The notes below the pieces were generated by a model. The model was not told where the DNA came from. It saw nothing but the letters and a program-made list of their open reading frames with translations, and did not search any database. Both the position numbers and the translations under genes were made by a program. A DNA stretch of 64,000 bases. Source: Erythrophleum ivorense. Its lineage: Eukaryota > Streptophyta > Magnoliopsida > Fabales > Fabaceae. Of this stretch, positions 57,233-64,000 are shown one piece after another. The first letter of the stretch is position 1. Each line of letters opens with the position of its first letter. Where the stretch lies: contig JAIUCV010000008.1 of assembly GCA_026724425.1 (NCBI GenBank), positions 27,446,477-27,510,476 of the forward strand. Direction: 5' to 3'.

Positions 57233-60200
57233 TCTCGTGCACCATATCATCTATATACTAACTAGTAAGGTAGAGTCAAATCATATAATCAATCCCACAC
57301 AATAGTGATACTATAATAGATAATAGAATGTGGATCTCATAGAGTACTCTATTTACATGATAATAGAGTAATAGGTAATTAAATGTGAGACCCATTATAT
57401 AATTTGACATTATTTTATTAATAGTTGAGTTCTATTTTATTTTATTTTCATTCTTTTATTTGAGAGAGTATAAATGATATGACATTCTAAAAGTACTTAA
57501 GAATTTTTTTCATTGAAGTGAGGATGGACAAATGTTTGTCTCAAATTTTTTAAATTTGTATATATAAAACATCAATTTTTGATATTTTGTTCCATATTCT
57601 TTGAAATTATGATCTTATTGGACTCATGGGCATTGCGCTTATTAGCCTTAGAGTCCTCTCCCGGGCCCCTTCAAATATATATGGCCAAAAAATTCTTTTT
57701 AAGGATAATTTTTCATAAACATCAACTCTTGAACATTTAGAGCATTTGAACCTATTCACCACTGCAAATCTCTCGTTGCATTCTTTTAGCCAGGTGAGCC
57801 TTGGACAAATAAAATTCATTTCACATGGAGAGGTCATTCAGTTGTGTACCTCAAGGTCACTCACTAATGCTACAAGTCAAAGAAAATCACTGGAACTATA
57901 GAGGTTTGGGGATAGTGTATCTTTTCAAATAATGGATTGCTCATGCAGTGACCAAAAGATCTAACCAAAAGGCCCCCCCTTAAGCTACAGAACACGCTTG
58001 TAGCGTGGAATTCCACAGAGGCTCAGCAGTGCCGTAACCAATTAGTATATATAATAATATGATCTTCGTAGTTAGATCAGACTTGCAAAAACGAAATTAG
58101 TTGGAAATGTTTTAATTTCCTCTATCAATTTTTGGAGACTAGAATTTAGAAGAGTCTAATTTAATGACCAAAGTTTTAATCTACTTTTACCAGTTATGAT
58201 ACATGATTGATTTCTGAAATAAATCTTCTATTTTGATAAGGATTAGATTTAGATATAATTTTTTAACTTTTCAAATAAAATCTTCAATTTTGATAAAAAT
58301 TAGATTTAGATGTAATTTTTTTTATATTTTTATCATTGCATTTCTTAATTAAAATATAAAAATATATAGTTTTCTAATTAAAACATAATGAATGTAAAAT
58401 TTAATTAAAAAATGATACACTTGTATGTAAAAATAATATTAATTGAGAAACTTGATAGATAAATAATTGACTTTTGAATAAAATCTTCAACTTTTAAATA
58501 TCTGAATGAATTCATGAGAAAATTAAAGGATTGGACACATGACAACCTGATTTTAAATTAAGGCTCCGGCTACTTTTGTCTTTTTTTCTTTTGGAAATTT
58601 TTCTTGAAATTTTTTCCCCCAAAAAACTAGTCCCGTAATAAAATTGTTCATTATTTGTTTCATTAGAAAAAATATCTTATAAAATTATTTTCTTTTGTTT
58701 ACATTATTACATGAAAAAAAATAGGTGGATGAGCAGTGGTGATGCAGTTAGGTGCTAACGATGATAATAATGATAGGCAAAATTGATCATAGTAATTGGG
58801 CACTCAAATTAAGAAGAATAATTGAGTTTAAGCTAGACCACGAACCAGTTTTCAAAATTTTTTCTTGGACCCATGTTTGGCCCAAATTGAAATGTTTGAA
58901 CTGAGGTTGGGCAAACGTAGGGTACATTTTTAAACACTTTATTTTTCTCCATGCTAATTTTGCCCAAAATTTCAATTCATGATTCCACATCTCTTTATTT
59001 TGAGGATGGGTTTTAAAACAACACTTTTACCATCATCGCAAAATTTCTTTAAATTCATCCTTATCATAATGGTTAAAGAATTTGGAGCAGACAAAATGTT
59101 AATTGTAGGATGCTAGCAAAAGCATTTAAAATTGTCTTTCATGTTGTGGTAGATCTAGCCTTCAAAATTTATGCTTTTAATTTTCGATCTCCAACTAACG
59201 ATCAAATTAATTCACATCACTAACCTGTTCTGCGCTTTTTGAGTTGACGTTTTACACTGTTCTTGATGTTGAGTCTTGAATAACATAGTTGAATCATTAA
59301 ACTGGATGCATTACACTGCCCCCGCTCCATCAAAATATCAAAGGTAATTTGAACAAATGCACTTGGGCTAATTCGAATCACTAAAACCCTGACTCCACAG
59401 CCTAAAATAAACCTGTCACTTAATAGTCTATTTAATTTTTGATAAAATGCATAATTTGATTTGATTTTACTATAGAATCTTATAATTTAAAACTAGATAA
59501 TATAGTGATTAAAAATTTAAACCATTAGTACATTGATATCGTAGAGTATTATTCTGATAACTCATTTAAAATGTGCATGGCATATAACCTAAAGATTTTT
59601 CAAATTTACCCTAATTTCATCTCAAAATGTTCAAGTTAGCCAAATCTTTATAAAACTTGCTCTGCAAACTCTTTGAATAAAATTAGAGATTTTGTTTAAA
59701 AACAAAATTAAAAATTTTAAGTTGTGGTAGACCTTCATATTGGAACATTTGACATGAAATTTCTTGTTAGTCATGATAAAAAATTATATATATACATATA
59801 TATATACACACACACATACGTGCGAGCATGTCTGTGTAAAATCAAGGGAGGGAAAATATATTTAAAACCTCTAGTTTGTTCTTTAGAACTATAATATAAA
59901 GTTTAGAAAAAATTAATAATAATAGTAATGTGAACATCGTATTTTGTCCAGACAAATTTCACAAATAATAACAAAATCAAATTAGCAAAAAATGTGAAAA
60001 AACAAAAAATGAAGAAAAGTTACTCAAAAAGCAATAAAATTTTTTTTTCTTTCAAATTCCTAAAGCCCAAACAACTCAATCAAAAAAAAACAAGAAAACC
60101 AAAAATTGAAAATCAAATTAAAAATATAAAATCAAAAAAGGAGTCAAGAAAATGAAAAAAAAAGTAAAAACAAACAAAAGAAAAATAAAAAAATAGAAAA

Positions 60201-60299
60201 GAAACACAAAAAGACAAAAATTAAAAAAAAAAAGAAGAAGAAGAAGAAAGAAAGAAAGAAAAAAAGAGAAAAGAAAAGAAAAAACTAAAACTCAATTGC
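57233..60299. other. Unassigned AT-rich DNA
   Basis: No gene was recognised. It contains a ~57-bp tandem duplication at 58221-58325 (AAATCTTCTATTTTGATAAG and AAATCTTCAATTTTGATAAA) and a TA/CA microsatellite at 59785-59818. An A-rich low-complexity stretch follows from 60000 to 60300. The more GC-rich part 57600-58030 has no identity I can assign. Confidence 0.5.
58221..58325 (+). repeat. Imperfect 57-bp tandem duplication
   Basis: Two units, starting at 58221 and 58278, share AAATCTTC(T/A)ATTTTGATAA and TTAGATTTAGAT(A/G)TAATTTTTT. Confidence 0.75.
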
Positions 60300-63210
60300 T
60301 TTGTTTGTCAATCCAAGTCCATCAACCAGTAAAAAAAAAGAGAAAAAGTTGTCAGCCTCAATTAAAAAAACAATAATAATGCAAGACTAATTAAGAAAAG
60401 TTATCAACTCTAGCTCAATCCATTCAAGCCTATCAACACCATCCTTTCTCGAGCTCGTTAATCTCAATGAATAACATAATAAAAGGAAAAAACAAAACAA
60501 AAGATCTCCAGCCCAAACAATAAGAAAAATTAGATTGAACAACCTCAGCTCACCTCCTCTGATCCATTGACCCAACACTATAAAAAAAAAATGATAGGCT
60601 GTCAAAACACAAGGTTCTGTGTCTTGACCCAGGGCTTCCCTTCAGTCATCCTTTGCCATTAGGAGAGAGCAAGACCCAAGCAGAGAATAGAGTATGAAAA
60701 GGGAAGGTGAGCAAACTACAGTGTCTCAGAAGATCCAAGGGACAGGCTATAGCGGCAAGGTCAAGGAATTCACCTCCTCTTGTGTCCCCTTCAGCATCGT
60801 AGGCCAAAAGAAAAAAAATGCAAAAACAGAAAAGGGAGACAAGGACACGAATCGATGAAGGAAGAAGAGATAGCAAAATGGAAAGGAAGCCTGAAGGGAG
60901 ACTCAAGAAAGGTTCTCAGGGGGATTTTAAAGGAGGGAAGCATAGGCAAAAAAGGGAGGAGAGGCAGCAAAAAAAAGAGGAAGAGAGGCAGAGACTGGAA
61001 AAGAGATTGGGAGAGATTTTTGGGAGGAGAAAAAAAAAGAGAGCACGAGGGAGAAATGGAGAGAGCAAGAGGAGGAAAGGACGAATGGAGATAGAGAAAA
61101 GGGGGTCAAAGGGAGGACAGTGATGAAGAAGAGCAGCCCAGGTGTAGTAAGAGGATAGTAAAAAGGAACCCTTTTTCGTTGGTCACAATTCCTACAAGTA
61201 AGATCCTTAATCTGTTATCAATTTACAGTAGCTTGAACGTGATGTCACTATACTGGTCATGCGCTATGGTAGAGCTAATGACTTAGTATAATTACTGCAT
61301 TTTGTATTTGTTTTAAAGGGTGCCCAACGAGTGTTCGATGAAAGGTTTGAGAGAAAATCTAAAAGCGAATTAGATATCTAGCCTCTGTAATTGCTATGTC
61401 AAATGGCTGATGGAATCTCGGTTGTGATTTCGACCTCCACGATATTGTTATTTTGCAAATGAATGAGATATTGAAATTGTGTATTCTCACTGACTAGGAC
61501 TGGATTTGAATCATGATTTGAGAAAGAAAATTTGGAAGCATCTCGTTATTTCGTTGTTTTGCCATGTTCAAATTTTAGTCATTATTTGAAATCAATTTGT
61601 TGCTTTGCGTTTTGAATGGATTGATATTCACTGACTAGGATTGAATTTGAATTATGATTTTCTACGTAAAAGAGGAAAATTTCTGAGGCAGCTCGCTATA
61701 TTGTCATTCTGCCATGTTCAAACTTTGATTGTTGTCTGAAATTAATTTGCTTCCCTACACTGATTGGATTAGGTTGAGACTGCTGATTTTGTTCCTTAAA
61801 ATAAATATATATACAAAAAAAAAGGAAGCAAGTCAGGCCATTTGGATTGGGGCTGTATCTTTAGCTCTTATTGGACATATTTCCTAGTTATCGATGTGCT
61901 TTAGAGTTCCAAAATAAAACCTCCATTTCCAGTTAGGGCTCCTAGTTATGCAAATAGTCCTTAATTTTTAGATGTATTTGAGCAGAGATCGGGTGTTCTT
62001 ATGGAAACTTATTGGTTCAGTTAAGATTTGACTTCCTTTAGGTTTTTTGAAATGTTTTGGATGGAATATGAAATTTAACGAGCATCCACCTGCTTATTCG
62101 TTTTTCTTTGTTCTTATTTTGGTCTCATTGAGCATGTGAGTGAATCTGTGCATGCTGAGCATACTAGTTGAGAACATTATAGACGCAAGAACAACGAAGG
62201 TAAGCAAGCAAATGTGAATTGGATTTTTCTTTCTCTAAATTTCTTTCCTGGTCTCTTTGCCAATGTCATTCAAAGTGATACGATGATTGTTATTTGAACC
62301 TCTAAGCACCCCTAGTACAAATATTTCACTCTCGCAGACCTATTGGTCTCATTTTTATTAGTCTTTTTTCTTTTTTAATGTTATATTTTAAACTCATTGC
62401 TTTTTCATTCCATCCTTTCAAGAATGGTCGTGTGGGATTCTTGTCCTTTCAGACGTATAAGAATCAACCTAAAGATCATGTGGGGCAATAAGCCTTCTTG
62501 GCATCCATTGGGTATTAAATTTACATTTTGATACATTTTAGGTTTCAATGGCCTGCATTGAATTAATTCTTCAAAAAATAAAAGAAAAAAGTTTTTCAAC
62601 AAAAGGACAAGGAAAATACAAAAAGAAGATAAAAAAAAGAGAGAAGAAGAAGTATAATCAATTTTGCAAATTAAACATGCAAAATAATTTTGAAACCATT
62701 TTTGTTTTCAAAAGCCTAAAGTGATTTCAATTTTCCTCCTCACTATTCACCCAAAAAAACAAGAAGGATTAAACAACAACAAAAAAAAAAACAACAAAAC
62801 TCAAAAGAAAAAGAGAACAACAACAATAACAAAAGAGAACATAAAAGTGAACAAGAAATTAAGATCTTTTTCAATCTTTTAAACTTTTCCCAAGCTCCTT
62901 TTGTTTTTAAATAAAAGAAAATAATTAAAGAAAAACAATCAAAAGAAATAAAAACAAAAAACAAAAGAAACAAAAACTAAAATGAAAAAAATGAAATGTC
63001 AAGAAAATAAAAAAAATTAAAATGGGGGGAAGAGTAAAAGAAGTAAACTTAATTTTATTTTTAGCAAATTAAAATACATCAACCAATTCTAAATTCGTTT
63101 TATTTGCTAAAGGTAAAAGTAATTTTTATTTTTTTCTCTTTCACAAAAAAGAAAACAAAAACAAAAACAAAACATAAACAAAAGGAAAAGGGGAAAAAAA
63201 ACAAACCAAC
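60300..63210 (+). mobile_element. Probable upstream part of the Tat/Ogre-type LTR
   Basis: This stretch leads without a visible break into the recognised LTR end at 63757. It has a TATA-like CACTATAAAAAAAAAATG at 60576, purine-rich DNA at 60800-61130 (lysine/arginine-rich open frames there are compositional) and an imperfect 141-bp tandem repeat at 61488-61765. An A-rich tract lies at 62570-63140. Tat/Ogre LTRs can be several kilobases long. The left boundary was not found, so the extent is an estimate. Confidence 0.4.
61488..61765 (+). repeat. Imperfect 141-bp tandem repeat
   Basis: TCACTGACTAGGACTGGATTTGAAT at 61488 recurs at 61628 as TCACTGACTAGGATTGAATTTGAAT. Both units continue with a matching CTCG(T/C)TAT and TGCCATGTTCAAA. 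Confidence 0.75.
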
Positions 63211-63757
63211 AAATACAGTTTTTGGTCAAACTATGTGGACATTGATCCCTCTTAAAGGGTTTGTAGACCCTAGGCTCTCATCCTAGGTCAAGTCCGCCCT
63301 TGTAAATAAATAATTTCTTTTAGTTTTATTTTTTTAATTTCTTTTCATCTTATTTTACTTTTAATTTTATTCTTTTCTTACTTATTTTACTCTTTGAATT
63401 TCTTTTTGTTTTATTCTTAATTTTCTTTCTCTTTTTTACTTTTAATTTTATTTCCTTAAGTTTTTCCCTCCACTTTGCATGTGATTTATTAGGGAGAATT
63501 AAAATAGAATAGAGGCCATATTAATTTTACACAATTGACTTAGGGTAACCGTTCTCAGCAACGGGTGTAGTGGGGTGCCTAACACCTTTCTCACTCACAA
63601 TCAACTCTCGAATCCGAATCTGGTTTGCAGACTATTTTTCAAACTAAAAAGGCTTTTCCAAAGTTTTACCTTTTTAAGAAATAAAATTTTGGTGGCGACT
63701 GCTACTTTAATTTTGATTTCAATTTAGCGCCATGCGGTCATATTTTTGGGAGTGACA
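63211..63757 (+). mobile_element. 3' end (R/U5) of a Tat/Ogre-type LTR
   Basis: GACCCTAGGCTCTCATCCTA and CAAGTCCGCCCTTGTAAATA near 63265-63310, TGGGGTGCCTAACACC at about 63571, and TTGGTGGCGACTGCTAC near 63690 are blocks that recur at the LTR ends of Tat/Ogre/Retand elements. The LTR ends GGGAGTGACA at 63757, directly before a PBS. Family assignment is from recalled sequence patterns and not from an alignment. Confidence 0.72.
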
Positions 63758-63776
63758 GTTTGGCAATTCCACTGGG
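63758..63776 (+). other. Tat/Ogre-type primer binding site
   Basis: GTTTGGCAATTCCACTGGG follows the LTR end and resembles the TGGCGACTCCGCTGGGG-type PBS reported for Ogre-group elements (tRNA-Arg type), with a few changes. Confidence 0.7.
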
Positions 63777-64000
63777 AAAATTTTTGAGAGTCAAGCCCAA
63801 TTTTAGTTAGTTGTGCAAAATGTTATGACCTTTCTTTTATTTTGGTTCTCCCTTTTGTTTCTTGTCTGCCTCACGTGATTAGGGTAGATAACATGCTATT
63901 CACATGTTTGTTTCATATATTTTATTTTAATTATGTGCATAATATGTGTCAGGATAGATAACATATGAAATAAAACCTTAAGGTAGATAACCATATTTTA
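63777..64000 (+). other. Leader of the Tat/Ogre-type element (continues beyond the window)
   Basis: No coding sequence yet. A short word, AGG(G/A)TAGATAAC, recurs at 63881, 63951 and 63981. Gag-pol would be expected further right. Confidence 0.5.

Noticed and set aside
57600..58030. Possible organellar DNA insertion in a more GC-rich stretch
   Set aside because: I could not match it to any plastid or mitochondrial gene by eye. A BLAST search against organelle genomes would decide it.
60780..61123. Overlapping Lys/Arg/Glu-rich open frames of about 100 codons
   Set aside because: The DNA is a nearly pure purine tract, so two overlapping frames are open and both give low-complexity protein. 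There is no evidence of a gene.

Overview
The window is AT-rich plant nuclear DNA, probably from a eudicot with a repeat-rich genome. The evidence is layered Ty3/gypsy LTR retrotransposons of clades known from plants (Athila, Tekay/Del-like chromovirus, Tat/Ogre), a Ty1/copia-like solo LTR, a TRIM element, and one intron-containing gene of the plant-specific DUF1635 family. I cannot name the species. No rRNA, tRNA, CRISPR or bacterial features were seen.

Layout. Bases 1-253 are the 3' tail of a large LTR. Bases 254-5256 hold a decayed Athila-type element (RT/RNase H tail, integrase, 3' untranslated region, 3' LTR). Bases 5430-12044 are 5'-truncated-in-window chromovirus A on the minus strand (RNase H, RT, protease, gag, PBS, 3.7-kb LTR). 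Bases 12045-14407 hold an unassigned segment, a TRIM (12823-13277) and an Athila-like noncoding remnant. Bases 14408-17752 are chromovirus B on the plus strand (RNase H tail, integrase, chromodomain, start of the 3' LTR).

Bases 17757-40179 are one chromovirus (E) on the minus strand, split by three insertions: a solo LTR at 22410-28977 (TSD TTTCT) that itself contains another solo LTR at 23677-26525 (TSD TAGGG); an Athila-like LTR at 31065-33690; and a copia-like solo LTR at 35810-37936 (TSD GTTAG). Uninterrupted related copies of several of these sites are present elsewhere in the window. E interrupts gag of chromovirus C (plus strand, 40180-43510), whose 3' LTR (43511-47082) is followed directly by a PBS and a second gag start (47230-47893). 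This is an LTR-sharing tandem arrangement.

After a further Athila-like LTR fragment (47894-49110) the sequence becomes gene-like. A MITE lies at 51482-51978 and a two-exon DUF1635 gene at 52535-53363, the only apparently intact host gene. Downstream are a probable solo LTR (54827-57232), unassigned AT-rich DNA, and at the right edge the 3' end of a Tat/Ogre-type LTR with its PBS (63758) and leader, whose coding part lies beyond the window.

All retroelement coding regions seen are broken by stops, frameshifts or deletions, so no element in the window looks autonomous. The interest lies in the nesting order, the recombinant LTR junctions, the mini-elements and a G-box cluster in the Athila LTR. 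I found no convincing new gene system.
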